Below, piece by piece: positions 24,692 through 33,874 of a stretch of 64,000 nt of DNA (positions within the stretch are counted from its first letter, which is position 1; the number at the start of each line of letters is the position of its first letter). The DNA is from Flavivirga spongiicola (GTDB lineage Bacteria; Bacteroidota; Bacteroidia; Flavobacteriales; Flavobacteriaceae), in assembly GCF_030540825.1 (NCBI RefSeq), contig NZ_JAUOEO010000001.1, positions 1,833,001 through 1,897,000 on the forward strand. The letters are read 5' to 3'. The position numbers and the translations under genes are program-made. The notes beneath the pieces are model-generated. The model did not search any database, was not told the DNA's origin, and saw only the letters and a program-made list of their open reading frames with translations.

Positions 24692-24729
24692 ATACCAATT
24701 AACAAATAAAATAACTTAATAATTGGTAT
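24692..24729 (-). terminator. Hairpin after the LolA-like gene
   Basis: ATACCAATTA and TAATTGGTAT arms with an AT-rich loop, 13 bp past the LolA-like stop. No long U-run follows, so termination is only probable. Confidence 0.4.
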
Positions 24730-24742
24730 TACTTGAGTTAGT

Positions 24743-25516
24743 CTAACCTCCGATTCTTTTTAGTGCGACCTGAGTGAAATCTTCATCAGAAAGATTTATA
24801 CCAAAATTATAGTCGCTAAACTTTAATATAGTTTCTTTATTACTTTGGTGATTTTTCATAGTAAACGTGCCTGCTCTCCAAAATTTGTTTTTATATAGTT
24901 TATAATCACTATAAACCAATGTTTTTAAAAGTGCATTCTTTCTATCATAAAACTCTACTTTTTCAAAACGATATCCTTTATCTTTATTATACGTTACTAA
25001 ACGTCTTGTGTATCCGGACTTTGGATCTACCGGATCTTGCTCGACAACGACAAGACTTCCTTTTTCTTCAACAAACTTGTACGCATATTTTTCAACTTCT
25101 TGCGATGATAGATCTTCATAAGCAAATTCACTTCCCACAAAAGGTCCCGATTTATTATTAGATGAAATTCTTTTTACACGCTTAATGGATGGTAAGAACA
25201 ACCATTGGTCGTCTGCTCCAATTTTATGTGTAAATGTTAATGTGGATGTTCCTTTAACATCTTTAGGGCTATTAAAAAGAATAAGGGATTTATCACCATC
25301 TTCTGTAAGCTCTAATGTTTTTGTGGTAAGCGAACGCTCACTGGTTTGACCATTTTTGTTTTTTAAGATCATCTTTAAGTTAACTGAAGAACTATTAAAT
25401 CCTAAATCGGCTTGTTCTGCTGCTTTAGCAATCTCTAAACCGCGTTCTTCTGGTGTTTGAGCATTTACAATACCTAAGATTGCAAATGCTATTGCTGATA
25501 ACATTATTTTTTTCAT
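24743..25516 (-). CDS. Outer-membrane lipoprotein-sorting (LolA-like, PF17131) protein
   Basis: 257 residues, signal peptide MKKIMLSAIAFAILGIVNAQ. Motifs SLILFNSPKDVKGTSTLTF, WLFLPSIKRVKRISSNNKSG and GSEFAYEDLSSQEVEKYAYK are characteristic of the periplasmic LolA-like partners of MMPL/RND exporters. It probably carries a lipid or hydrophobic substrate between the inner-membrane exporter and the outer membrane. It starts 22 bp after the exporter stop. Confidence 0.86.
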   Translation of the reverse strand: MKKIMLSAIAFAILGIVNAQTPEERGLEIAKAAEQADLGFNSSSVNLKMILKNKNGQTSERSLTTKTLELTEDGDKSLILFNSPKDVKGTSTLTFTHKIGADDQWLFLPSIKRVKRISSNNKSGPFVGSEFAYEDLSSQEVEKYAYKFVEEKGSLVVVEQDPVDPKSGYTRRLVTYNKDKGYRFEKVEFYDRKNALLKTLVYSDYKLYKNKFWRAGTFTMKNHQSNKETILKFSDYNFGINLSDEDFTQVALKRIGG

Positions 25517-25538
25517 TTTTTTTATTATTAATATTGAA

Positions 25539-27920
25539 TTATTTATCTAGTATTATTTTGTTTAATGGCGTTCTATCTGCAACCGTTTGCACCTCTTTTT
25601 TACTTGTTAAAATCAGTAAGGATGGCAGCAGTATAAAATCTATTATTAATGCCGATAGTATAATGATTACCGAAATTCTAGCCATATAACTATTTAAAGC
25701 AAAGGATGAAGTTGAAAGCACTGCAAAGCCAGCTATCAACACAATGGTTGTTGTTACTAATGCTCTTCCAACAGTTTCAAAAGCGTAGACTACGGCTTGT
25801 TTTGCATCATAACCTAATTCGCGCTGTGCTCTTAAAAACTTACTCATAAAGTGAACCGTATCGTCAACAATAATTCCTAAGGTCATTCCAAAAACGATCA
25901 CCATTCCTGTATTTATTTGTGCTTTGTAAAGTGCCCATATTCCAAAACCAACAAGTACCGGCGCCACATTTGGAATAATACTTAACAGTCCAAGTTTAAA
26001 GTTTCTTAAAGCTAACATGAGTACTATAGAAATTAAAATAAGGGCAATAATGTTTCCTTTAAACATGCTGTCTGCCTGTCTAAACCCAAGTTTAGAGAAC
26101 ATAAGCATAGGGCTTACTGCTATAGCATGCATTTCCTTAGGTGTATGGTCTCTAAGCCACTGCTCTGCTTTTTCAGAAAAAGCAATCATTTCCGGGCTAT
26201 CGAGGTTTTTTAAGGTGACAGTAACACGAGATTCCGATTTATCAACATTAATTTGATTGTTAAGATCTAAACCAAAAGGCAATGACAACTCGTAAAGTAA
26301 TAAGTATTGTGCAGCCTCTTCGCGATTGTCAGGCACTTTATAGAAACTTTCATCATCGCCATGCATAGAACGGTTAACACGTCTAGCTACTTCGCTAAAT
26401 GCATTCACGTGAATAACTTCAGGTTGTTCATTTAACCAATCTTCGAAAGCATTTAAGTTTTTTAAATAGTCAGGATTGTTAATACCTCCGCTATCTCCGC
26501 TTCCAACAGAAAACTCTATATTATAGATGCCGGTTAAATTATCACTTATATAATCTGTGTCTGTTCTAAACGTAACACTTTCATCAAAATAATTAATAAA
26601 CTCATCATTAAAAGTGTTTCTATTTGCCAAATAAGTCATTCCGCCAATAATTAAAAGCGAAATAACCGTTAGCTTGACCGGTTGCTTAACAACGAAATTG
26701 CCAAAACTTGAATACCAATTTTTGCGAACTTTTTGCTGTTCTTTTCTAACTTTTACTTTTAAAGGTAAAATGGCCATGAAAGCGGGCAGCAATGTTGTTG
26801 AGAATAAGAAAGCCATGGTCATACCAAAAGCAGTAATATTTCCTAAATCCCAAAACGGAGGCACATCACCAAAATTCATGGTTAAAAAACCAATAACGGT
26901 TGTTAAACTTGTTATGAATACCGGCATGAAATTTAAACGCATGGACTCTACTAAAGCATCCGTTTTACTTAATCCGTCATGACGCATTTTTTGGAGCATT
27001 GTAATTAAGATATGAATACTATCTGCCACCGCGAGTGTTAAAATCATTGTTGGAAAAACTGCTGAGGGTGGGGTTAACTTAATGCCCATTAAACCAACAA
27101 ATCCAACAGCACTTACTATAGAAAATACTACCACAAATAATGTTACTATGGTGCTATAAATGCTTCTGGTTAATATAAGCGTTGTTATAATAACAATAAT
27201 TAGCATCAACATCGTTAAGGCCATATCGGCCATGGAAGATTCAAAAAACGCCGTATTTAATGGTACTAACCCAGAGGTATGAACTTCAAAGTTAGGATGT
27301 TTTTCTTTAAAATCTTCAATCATACTTCTAACAAAAAGAGTGACTTCCGGAATTTCTTTTGAGCTATCTACACCAGGTAACCTTACCGTAATATTAATGG
27401 CAGTTACACTCCCTTTTTCATTAAGAATTCTATTAACCAATAAAGGTTCTTTAAGTGCTTTTTCTTTAATTACTGCAATTTCAGAGTCATTTTTTAATGC
27501 CGATTCATACGATAAATCATCCACATATAAATCATCTCCCTGCGCACTTGTGTGTTGAAAATTAGTAATAGCATCAACTCTGGAGGAGTATGGTGTATTC
27601 CAGGACTCGGCTGTTAAATCTTCAATAGCAGTTAAATTTTCCTTTGTAAAAATGTTTCCGTTAGATGGTGAAAGCACCAAAATAACGTTATCATCTTTGG
27701 TATACTTTTCCTGTAACGCATCAAAGGCTTCCAATTCTGGATTCGATTTACTGAAGAAGACATGGTAGTCTCCATCAAACTCCATATTTCCCTGAGAACC
27801 TAATCCCAGAGCTAATACAAAAGAAGCTATTAATACTGGCCATTTAAATTTTATTACGAAGTTGGCCCAACTTTTCGCAAAAGCATTAGCGGCATTTCTA
27901 GCCTTTTTAATTGCATTCAT
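25539..27920 (-). CDS. RND-superfamily (MMPL-type) exporter
   Basis: The frame opens with a TTG at 27950, but that codon lies in the operator TTGACCGGTCAA; the ATG at 27920 (MNAIKKARNAANAFAKSW) is the likelier start, 793 residues. Two halves each have a membrane helix, a large periplasmic loop and five more helices; conserved segments are LTLAVADSIHILI and FGMTLGIIVDDTVHFMSKFL with paired acidic residues for proton coupling. Family members export lipids or hopanoid-like molecules. Repressed presumably by the adjacent TetR. Confidence 0.88.
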   Translation of the reverse strand: MNAIKKARNAANAFAKSWANFVIKFKWPVLIASFVLALGLGSQGNMEFDGDYHVFFSKSNPELEAFDALQEKYTKDDNVILVLSPSNGNIFTKENLTAIEDLTAESWNTPYSSRVDAITNFQHTSAQGDDLYVDDLSYESALKNDSEIAVIKEKALKEPLLVNRILNEKGSVTAINITVRLPGVDSSKEIPEVTLFVRSMIEDFKEKHPNFEVHTSGLVPLNTAFFESSMADMALTMLMLIIVIITTLILTRSIYSTIVTLFVVVFSIVSAVGFVGLMGIKLTPPSAVFPTMILTLAVADSIHILITMLQKMRHDGLSKTDALVESMRLNFMPVFITSLTTVIGFLTMNFGDVPPFWDLGNITAFGMTMAFLFSTTLLPAFMAILPLKVKVRKEQQKVRKNWYSSFGNFVVKQPVKLTVISLLIIGGMTYLANRNTFNDEFINYFDESVTFRTDTDYISDNLTGIYNIEFSVGSGDSGGINNPDYLKNLNAFEDWLNEQPEVIHVNAFSEVARRVNRSMHGDDESFYKVPDNREEAAQYLLLYELSLPFGLDLNNQINVDKSESRVTVTLKNLDSPEMIAFSEKAEQWLRDHTPKEMHAIAVSPMLMFSKLGFRQADSMFKGNIIALILISIVLMLALRNFKLGLLSIIPNVAPVLVGFGIWALYKAQINTGMVIVFGMTLGIIVDDTVHFMSKFLRAQRELGYDAKQAVVYAFETVGRALVTTTIVLIAGFAVLSTSSFALNSYMARISVIIILSALIIDFILLPSLLILTSKKEVQTVADRTPLNKIILDK

Positions 27921-27938
27921 TTTAGTGGTTTTAAAAAA

Positions 27939-27950
27939 TTGACCGGTCAA
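27939..27950. promoter_or_regulatory. TetR operator 1
   Basis: Perfect palindrome TTGACCGGTCAA, 19 bp upstream of the exporter ATG. The half-site TGACCNNTCA recurs at 28055-28064. Confidence 0.7.
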
Positions 27951-28054
27951 CTATACTTTAAATATACCTAACCGATATGGTTAATAATTAATGTTTATTT
28001 ATAAGACGTTTTATAAATCGATAACAAGGACAAAAAATTTATATTTTTAATAGA

Positions 28055-28064
28055 TGACTGGTCA
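28055..28064. promoter_or_regulatory. TetR operator 2
   Basis: TGACTGGTCA followed by ACTA, as at the first operator (GGTCAACTA). It lies between the TetR stop and the exporter. A weaker half-site (TATGACCACTCGTC) is just upstream of the tetR start near 28710. Confidence 0.65.
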
Positions 28065-28090
28065 ACTATTAGTATGGTTAAAAAAAATTG

Positions 28091-28684
28091 TTACAAAAGG
28101 ATCTCTTTAACCATCGTCATAAAATTATCAATAGGTACCGCACTTTTCATTTCTTTCATACTAATCATAGACCCTTTTCCTGCATCCTCAATAAAAGCAG
28201 CAATAACTTCTGCTTTCATAGTTTTCTTTATTTCTCCTAATTCTTGAGCTTCTTGAATAACCCCAGTAATTAATGATAAAACAACTTGTTCTTTTACCAA
28301 AATAGCAGTTCTTATCTTCTCATTATGCTCTGCCATTTCACTTGCAAGGTTACAAGCCATACAACCTAGTTTACAGCCCATCTCATCTTTTAACATACGC
28401 GCTCTAAATTCATAAAAATCTAAAAGTCGTTGTTTTGGCGCTATAGATTTATCTTCTAATATGTCTTTTGAAGGCGCAAAATGCGCATTAAAATACTTTT
28501 CTATAGCCTTTATTGTAAAATCTTCTTTAGACTCGAAATAAAAATAAAAAGAACCTTTAGGTACATCGGCCGCCTTTACTATATCATTAACACTCGTGCC
28601 ATTGTATCCTTTACTCCACAGGATCTCTATTCCCTTCTCTAAAAGGAAATTCGCTTTGGCATCATGTTTAACAGTTTTAAGCAT
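28091..28684 (-). CDS. TetR/AcrR family repressor
   Basis: 197 residues. N-terminal HTH: FLLEKGIEILWSKGYNGTS, VNDIVKAADVPKGSFYFYF. The C-terminal domain carries a CKLGCMACNLASEM cysteine cluster common in YxaF/AcrR relatives. The upstream position to the exporter and matching TGACC-type operators indicate control of the RND operon and perhaps autoregulation. Confidence 0.9.
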   Translation of the reverse strand: MLKTVKHDAKANFLLEKGIEILWSKGYNGTSVNDIVKAADVPKGSFYFYFESKEDFTIKAIEKYFNAHFAPSKDILEDKSIAPKQRLLDFYEFRARMLKDEMGCKLGCMACNLASEMAEHNEKIRTAILVKEQVVLSLITGVIQEAQELGEIKKTMKAEVIAAFIEDAGKGSMISMKEMKSAVPIDNFMTMVKEILL

Positions 28685-28761
28685 AAATTAAAATTCGATG
28701 CAAAAATATGACCACTCGTCTAGTAAATCCAAATTTTAAATGTTAAAATTTTTATAAACAC

Positions 28762-28790
28762 AAAAAAGGTTACCTAAATAGGCAACCTTC
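28762..28790 (-). terminator. Rho-independent terminator for the cupredoxin-like gene
   Basis: Minus strand AAGGTTGCCTATTTAGGTAA-CC stem followed by TTTTTTG; 45 bp beyond the stop of the 126-residue gene. Confidence 0.7.
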
Positions 28791-28834
28791 TTTTACTACT
28801 AATTAATCAAAAACTACTTACTTAACTGACTCAC

Positions 28835-29215
28835 TTACTTAACTGTAAGCGTGTATTGCGGTGTTGGATTTAACGGACAGAAATAAACGTATTCTCCTTT
28901 TGTTAACTTAGTAACATTCGTTTTTTCAACCTTACCTTCTTTAACAACTGCCGTTACATATGCTGTTTTAATATGGTTTTCTGGTTTACTGGCATCTTTA
29001 CCTTTAGGCACTAGCACTAAACCTACTTCCTTAGCCGCGTGGTTGTTTGCCACTTCGAAAACATAAGATCCTTCACTTAATGTTAATGCTTTTTGGGTAA
29101 ACTCTCCTTTAGTTTGCTCTAAGGATACTGTTTTTACATTGTTCATGGCATCTTGTGCATGAGTGTTTAATGTGAATGCTAATGCGATTACTAAAATTGA
29201 AATTACTTTTTTCAT
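28835..29215 (-). CDS. Cupredoxin-like secreted protein
   Basis: 126 residues, signal peptide MKKVISILVIALAFTLNTHAQ. Beta-strands SYVFEVANNHAAKEVGLVLV and KGEYVYFCPLNPTPQYTLTV resemble plastocyanin-like domains with a single Cys near the C-terminus; a His (NNHAAKE) is present but the full copper ligand set is not obvious. Last gene of a group headed by an AraC regulator, CMD and SnoaL-like genes. Confidence 0.65.
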   Translation of the reverse strand: MKKVISILVIALAFTLNTHAQDAMNNVKTVSLEQTKGEFTQKALTLSEGSYVFEVANNHAAKEVGLVLVPKGKDASKPENHIKTAYVTAVVKEGKVEKTNVTKLTKGEYVYFCPLNPTPQYTLTVK

Positions 29216-29255
29216 TGTTTTTGTTTTTAAAAATTTTTATTATTTGTGTTATTTA

Positions 29256-29609
29256 TTATGCGTGGTAATAGCGTTCATTAACTATTTTACCGTTTTCCCA
29301 CTGTGTTCTATTTACTTGTTCAAATTTATGATGTTGACCATCATTGGTTTTAAATTCCATTATCGCTTCGTAGTATGATGTATTACCAGATATGGCTACA
29401 TTATTAATATCATATCTAATAAACTCTTCAACAGTAGCTAACAATTCTTTTTCAGCAGCAATACAAACATCTTTTCCTATTTTTGGAACTCCGTTAGCTT
29501 CTTGCAAAACCACATCGTCAGCCAGATATTTATCCATGGCTTCTAAAAACTGTCCTTGTCCTAAAAGACCTTTAAGATCTATCAAAGCATTTTCTATAAT
29601 TGCACTCAT
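29256..29609 (-). CDS. SnoaL-like NTF2-fold protein
   Basis: 117 residues. ALIDLKGLLGQGQFLEAMDK-YLADDVVLQE, KDVCIAAEKELLATVEEF, SYYEAIMEF and a C-terminal strand fit the SnoaL-like/NTF2 cone fold. No catalytic function can be named. Lies 28 bp after the CMD-family gene, likely the same operon. Confidence 0.75.
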   Translation of the reverse strand: MSAIIENALIDLKGLLGQGQFLEAMDKYLADDVVLQEANGVPKIGKDVCIAAEKELLATVEEFIRYDINNVAISGNTSYYEAIMEFKTNDGQHHKFEQVNRTQWENGKIVNERYYHA

Positions 29610-29637
29610 TTCTTTAGTTATTTTAGTTTATAAATAA

Positions 29638-30186
29638 TTATGCTGTTACAGATTCTAATGGATGTGCCACTGGAAAATCTACAGGCACCTGTGTTGTTTG
29701 GTGTATGTAATTAGAAATTGTTTTGTCTCCTACTAAAGAAATAGCATCAATTAAATTACCTTTAGTATATCCTTCGTTGAAGAAGTTTCGCAAAACAATT
29801 TCATCTGTTTTTCCTCTGTTTTCTGTTATGTTTTTAGCTAATTGTGCTAAAGCGTTTAATTTAGAATCGAATGAAGCATGACCTGCTCTTAATTCAAAGA
29901 TTTGTTCATCTGTAAAACCATTCATTTTTCCAATAGCAGTATGTGCAGATAAACAGTAAACACAAGCATTAACTTCGCTTACAGCTAAATTAACAACCTC
30001 TTTTTCTTTTGCTGTTAATGATGTTTTTGCATTCGAAAAGTTTAAATAGTTTTCTAACGCTGTATCACTGTGTGCATAGGTTGCATATAAGTTTGGTACA
30101 AAACCTAAAGCTTTGTTTAAATTGTCGAAAATAGCTTGATTGTTTTCGCTTACGTCTTCTCTTGTTGGTACATTAAATGTGCTCAT
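29638..30186 (-). CDS. Carboxymuconolactone decarboxylase (AhpD-like) family protein
   Basis: 182 residues. The AhpD core NLAVSEVNACVYCLSAHTAI has the CxxC active cysteines and the following His seen in alkylhydroperoxidase-type members. N-terminal helix FVPNLYATYAHSDTALE is typical. Probably a thiol-dependent peroxidase-type enzyme in oxidative or electrophile stress, by family. Confidence 0.86.
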   Translation of the reverse strand: MSTFNVPTREDVSENNQAIFDNLNKALGFVPNLYATYAHSDTALENYLNFSNAKTSLTAKEKEVVNLAVSEVNACVYCLSAHTAIGKMNGFTDEQIFELRAGHASFDSKLNALAQLAKNITENRGKTDEIVLRNFFNEGYTKGNLIDAISLVGDKTISNYIHQTTQVPVDFPVAHPLESVTA

Positions 30187-30313
30187 AACTTTAATTTTTT
30201 AAATATTTATTATTCTTAAATTTTATTGTTTTTAATTCTGGTACAAAGGTGCAACCATATAAAAGGTTATACCATGTAAGTTCTTCCTTAATGATTGTCA
30301 ATTTTTCCCTTTT

Positions 30314-30487
30314 CTACTTTGAAGGCAAAATATTAGCATCTACATAGGGTCTCTCAGCGTCACAATAAAAATCGTGAATGTGTTTTTGCTCGCAATGCGT
30401 TTTTGGGCTGATGGTATTAAGTGCTTTTTTTCTATTATGCCCGAATATTGTTATTAAATTGAAAATGGAGATGTGTTTTAAGTTCAT
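30314..30487 (-). CDS. 57-residue hypothetical protein
   Basis: A short frame from ATG 30487: MNLKHISIFNLITIFGHNRK, then ALNTISPKTHCEQKHIHDFY and CDAERPYVDANILPSK-stop. The two Cys and three His after residue 30 suggest possible metal binding. It fills most of the otherwise empty 392-bp gap between the CMD and AraC genes, on their strand. Not recognised; could be chance. Confidence 0.45.
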   Translation of the reverse strand: MNLKHISIFNLITIFGHNRKKALNTISPKTHCEQKHIHDFYCDAERPYVDANILPSK

Positions 30488-30578
30488 AACTTTTACTGTT
30501 TAAATTATACAGTACAAAAGTGCGTTACAACAAGATGTTATAAAATGAATGAATTTCCCTAAAACTTGTCAATTTTTC

Positions 30579-31430
30579 CTAAGAAGCAGACTTAAGCTGT
30601 TTTTTAAAATCTGAAGGAGATAACGACGTATGTTTTTTAAACAATCTGCTTAAATGTGAAGCGTCTTCAAAGCCAATTTCAAAAGCTATTTCTTTGGCTG
30701 TTTTGTCTGTATAAACGAGTAATCGCTTTGATTCAAGAACAAGTCGTTCGTGAATTATTTTTAACGGACTGGTATTTAATTTGGCAAATGTATTCGATAA
30801 GGTTTTTGGTGATTTAAAAAGTTTATCTGCATAAAAACTTACGCTGTGTTCTTGTCTAAAATGGGATTCTACCAACACATTAAAGCTTCTTAATAAGTCT
30901 ATTTTAGAATCTGTAGTACCGAATGTCTTCTCTTCTATATGATCTTTGGCCTTAAGTATACGCGTGCTCTTTATAATAAATCTAGCCATAAGCATACGCA
31001 GCATTTCTGCCTGAATGTTATCCTTGGTCTCTAGCTCATCTACAAATACCTCATGAAGTGTGTTAAATTTATCCTGCTCTTTTTCATCTAAATGAATAAG
31101 GGGCAAGTGTTCATTTCCAAAAAAAAGCAATCCTGCACAACCTACTTCCTGATCATGGTCCTTAATGCAATAAAATTCTCTGTTAAATTGATATACAATT
31201 AAATCTTCTCCCTCAATGAATTGAAAATATTGAATATTAGTTAATGCTAAAACGCTATGAGGCTCGATGGTAAAAGGAATACTATCTACAATAATTTCTG
31301 CTTTTGAATCTTTTGTTCTTATAAACATAAATAATGCTACTTGCTTAGATTGTTTATACGATTCTAAAAGCGACTCATTACCAACTTTTAAAACAGCATC
31401 TGTAGAAAATTCAGAGAATAAATGTGTCAT
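30579..31430 (-). CDS. AraC family transcriptional regulator
   Basis: 283 residues. An N-terminal cupin-like part (IVDSIPFTIEPHSVLALTNI) is followed by a C-terminal HTH_18: FFYADKLFKSP-type first helix (VSFYADKLFKSPKTLSNTFA) and TAKEIAFEIGFEDASHLSRL, ending FKKHTSLSPSDFK. Likely controls the downstream small operon (CMD, SnoaL-like, cupredoxin-like). Confidence 0.85.
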   Translation of the reverse strand: MTHLFSEFSTDAVLKVGNESLLESYKQSKQVALFMFIRTKDSKAEIIVDSIPFTIEPHSVLALTNIQYFQFIEGEDLIVYQFNREFYCIKDHDQEVGCAGLLFFGNEHLPLIHLDEKEQDKFNTLHEVFVDELETKDNIQAEMLRMLMARFIIKSTRILKAKDHIEEKTFGTTDSKIDLLRSFNVLVESHFRQEHSVSFYADKLFKSPKTLSNTFAKLNTSPLKIIHERLVLESKRLLVYTDKTAKEIAFEIGFEDASHLSRLFKKHTSLSPSDFKKQLKSAS

Positions 31431-31494
31431 GCTTACTAGGTCTGAAAGAAATCAATAACATTACAAACTGAGCTATAAATAATTATAATTGGTA

Positions 31495-33621
31495 TTACTT
31501 ATGTAATTTTAATTGAATACGCTTTCGCGGAATATCAACCTCTAACACTTTTACTATAATTTGTTGATGCAAACTTACGTGCTCATTAACGTCTTTAACA
31601 AAGGCATCCGACAGATTTGATACATGAATCAAGCCACTTTCTTTAATACCAACATCTACAAAACAGCCAAAATTGGTAATGTTATTAACGATTCCAGGGA
31701 GCAATTGACCTTCTCTTAAATCTGATATCGTTTTTATATTTTGATTAAACGTGAATACTTTTGCTTGTTCCCGAATATCTAACCCCGGTTTTTCAAGCTC
31801 TTTAATAATGTCCTGAAGCGTTAACAATCCAACAGATTCTGTACAATACTTTTTTAAATCTATTTTTTTAAGAAGGTCTGCATTCCCAATAAGATCCTGA
31901 ATACTTTTTCCTAAATCTTTAGCCATTTTAGTAATCACAGTATAACTTTCGGGATGCACCGCAGAATCGTCTAACGGGTTTTTGGCATCTTTAATTCTTA
32001 AAAAAGCAGCGCCTTGCTCAAAAGCCTTGCCACCTAGACGCGGTACTTTTTTAATATCGTTTCGCGATGTAAACACGCCATTTTCATTACGGAAATTAAA
32101 GATATTTTCTGCTAATTTTGGACCAATCCCAGATACATAACTTAATAAACTTTTGCTCGCTGTATTTATGTTTACACCAACTGAATTCACACAATGTTCT
32201 ACGACAACATCCAGTGATTTTTGAAGTTTAGTTTGGTCTACATCATGTTGATACTGCCCTACACCAATAGACTTTGCATCAATTTTAACCAATTCTGCTA
32301 AGGGATCTTGTAAGCGACGACCAATAGACACCGAGCCTCTTACCGTAACATCGTAATTCGGGAATTCTTCGCGTGCAATTTTGGATGCTGAGTAAATACT
32401 TGCTCCCGCTTCACTTACTACAAAAACCTGAATATCATTTTTAAAATGAATCTTTCTAATTAATGCTTCTGTTTCTCTTGATGCTGTCCCATTACCAATA
32501 GCAATAGCCTCAATTTTATAAGCATCTGCCAACGAGCTTATTTTTTTCATGGCACCCGTTGCATCATTTTTTGGTGGATGCGGATAAATGGTTTCATTAT
32601 ATTTTAATTGTCCCTGAGCATCTAAACACACCACTTTACAGCCTGTTCTAAACCCGGGGTCAATAGCCAATATTCGTTTTTCGCCCAATGGCGATCCTAG
32701 TAATAACTGTTTTAAATTTTTTGTAAACACATTAATAGCAGATTCGTCTGCTTTGTCTTTAGCTATTTGTAAAGCTTCATTGCTTAACGATGGCAACAAC
32801 AAACGCTTGTAAGCATCTTTAATGGCTAGTTCTATTTGGTCTGCACATTCATTATTACTACGAATCATTTTACTTTCGATTTTATCTAAAGCGTTTTCTT
32901 TATCAATTTCTATTTTAACACGAATAAAGCCTTCGTTTTCTGCTCTTAAAATAGCCAATAATCTATGTGACGGGATTCTACCCAAACTCTCGGACCAATC
33001 AAAATAGTCTCTAAATTTTTGGGCCGCTTCATCATCAACTTTTGTTTTTACCACTTTCGTGGAAATCATAGCAAAACGTTCTAATTGATAGCGAATATTA
33101 TTTCTAACATCGGTACGCTCGTTCACCCATTCTGCAATAATATGTCTTGCGCCCTCTAAAGCGGCTTCAACCGAATTAATATCGCCTTTTACATATTTAA
33201 ACGCAATCGATTCCACATCATTTGCGTTCTGGCTCATGATGATTTTTGCTAAAGGTTCCAATCCATTTTTACGAGCTGTTTCTGCCTTCGTTTTTCTGCT
33301 TTTCTTGTATGGTAAATAGATGTCTTCAAGCGTCATTAAATCTTGAGCAGATTCAATTTTTTGTTTTAATTCGGGCGTTAAAACAGCTTGCTCTTCTAAA
33401 GCTTTTAAAATCGCTTTTTTTCGTTTTTCTAAAGCTTCAAATTGTTCTTTATACTTTACAATCTCACCTATTTGAACCTCATCCAAATTGCCTGTTCTTT
33501 CCTTTCGGTAACGCGAAATAAACGGAATGGTACAATCTTCATTGAGTAATTCAATGGTGTTTTTTACAGATTGCTCTGGAAGTTGGGTTTGGGAAGTTAT
33601 AAACTTTAAAATATCAATCAT
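31495..33621 (-). CDS. tex: Tex-family RNA-binding transcription accessory protein
   Basis: 708 residues, the usual length in Bacteroidota. Order of domains: helical N-terminus with FISRYRKERTGNLDE, YqgF-like RNase H fold (RILAIDPGFRTGCKVVCLD), helix-hairpin-helix (LSYVSGIGPKLAENIFNFRN), and a C-terminal S1 domain (GQLLPGIVNNITNFGCFVDV ... ESGLIHVSNLSD). Binds nucleic acids and affects transcription/stress responses. Monocistronic, with a palindromic repeat upstream. Confidence 0.93.
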   Translation of the reverse strand: MIDILKFITSQTQLPEQSVKNTIELLNEDCTIPFISRYRKERTGNLDEVQIGEIVKYKEQFEALEKRKKAILKALEEQAVLTPELKQKIESAQDLMTLEDIYLPYKKSRKTKAETARKNGLEPLAKIIMSQNANDVESIAFKYVKGDINSVEAALEGARHIIAEWVNERTDVRNNIRYQLERFAMISTKVVKTKVDDEAAQKFRDYFDWSESLGRIPSHRLLAILRAENEGFIRVKIEIDKENALDKIESKMIRSNNECADQIELAIKDAYKRLLLPSLSNEALQIAKDKADESAINVFTKNLKQLLLGSPLGEKRILAIDPGFRTGCKVVCLDAQGQLKYNETIYPHPPKNDATGAMKKISSLADAYKIEAIAIGNGTASRETEALIRKIHFKNDIQVFVVSEAGASIYSASKIAREEFPNYDVTVRGSVSIGRRLQDPLAELVKIDAKSIGVGQYQHDVDQTKLQKSLDVVVEHCVNSVGVNINTASKSLLSYVSGIGPKLAENIFNFRNENGVFTSRNDIKKVPRLGGKAFEQGAAFLRIKDAKNPLDDSAVHPESYTVITKMAKDLGKSIQDLIGNADLLKKIDLKKYCTESVGLLTLQDIIKELEKPGLDIREQAKVFTFNQNIKTISDLREGQLLPGIVNNITNFGCFVDVGIKESGLIHVSNLSDAFVKDVNEHVSLHQQIIVKVLEVDIPRKRIQLKLHK

Positions 33622-33641
33622 CTATTTGTTCGAATTAATTA

Positions 33642-33805
33642 ATACCAATTTAACTTTGAAATAACACATAAAATCGTTTCTTTTTTGCTTACCCTACGTT
33701 AAAAAATAGAACCGTAGCTACTGCTATGCTTATATTTTTCGCCTTGTTTAAGCAAAAAATAATTCGATTTTACTCATGCGCAATTTCAAAGTTAAATTAG
33801 TATAA
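33642..33805. repeat. 164-bp imperfect palindrome (ATACCA...TAGTAT type), copy 1
   Basis: Outer arms ACCAATTTAACTTTGAAAT and ATTTCAAAGTTAAATTAGTA; inner arms AAAATCGTTTCTTTTTTGC and GCAAAAAATAATTCGATTTT; centre AACCGTAGCTACTGCTATGC. Shares the centre and layout with 53276-53438. Confidence 0.75.
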
Positions 33806-33811
33806 GAGCTC

Positions 33812-33854
33812 AAAAAAAATCTCGTTTTCAAAAATAACATTGAAAACGAGATTT
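33812..33854 (-). terminator. Strong terminator after the OmpA-like gene
   Basis: AATCTCGTTTTCA and TGAAAACGAGATT form a 13-bp stem; on the minus strand it ends in a run of eight T. Located 20 bp past the stop. Confidence 0.85.
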
Positions 33855-33874
33855 ATGCAAGTTTAATTATAATT

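Noticed and set aside
27921..27950. Ten-codon N-terminal extension of the RND exporter from TTG
   Set aside because: The codons consist of the TetR operator; ATG 27920 fits the family start.
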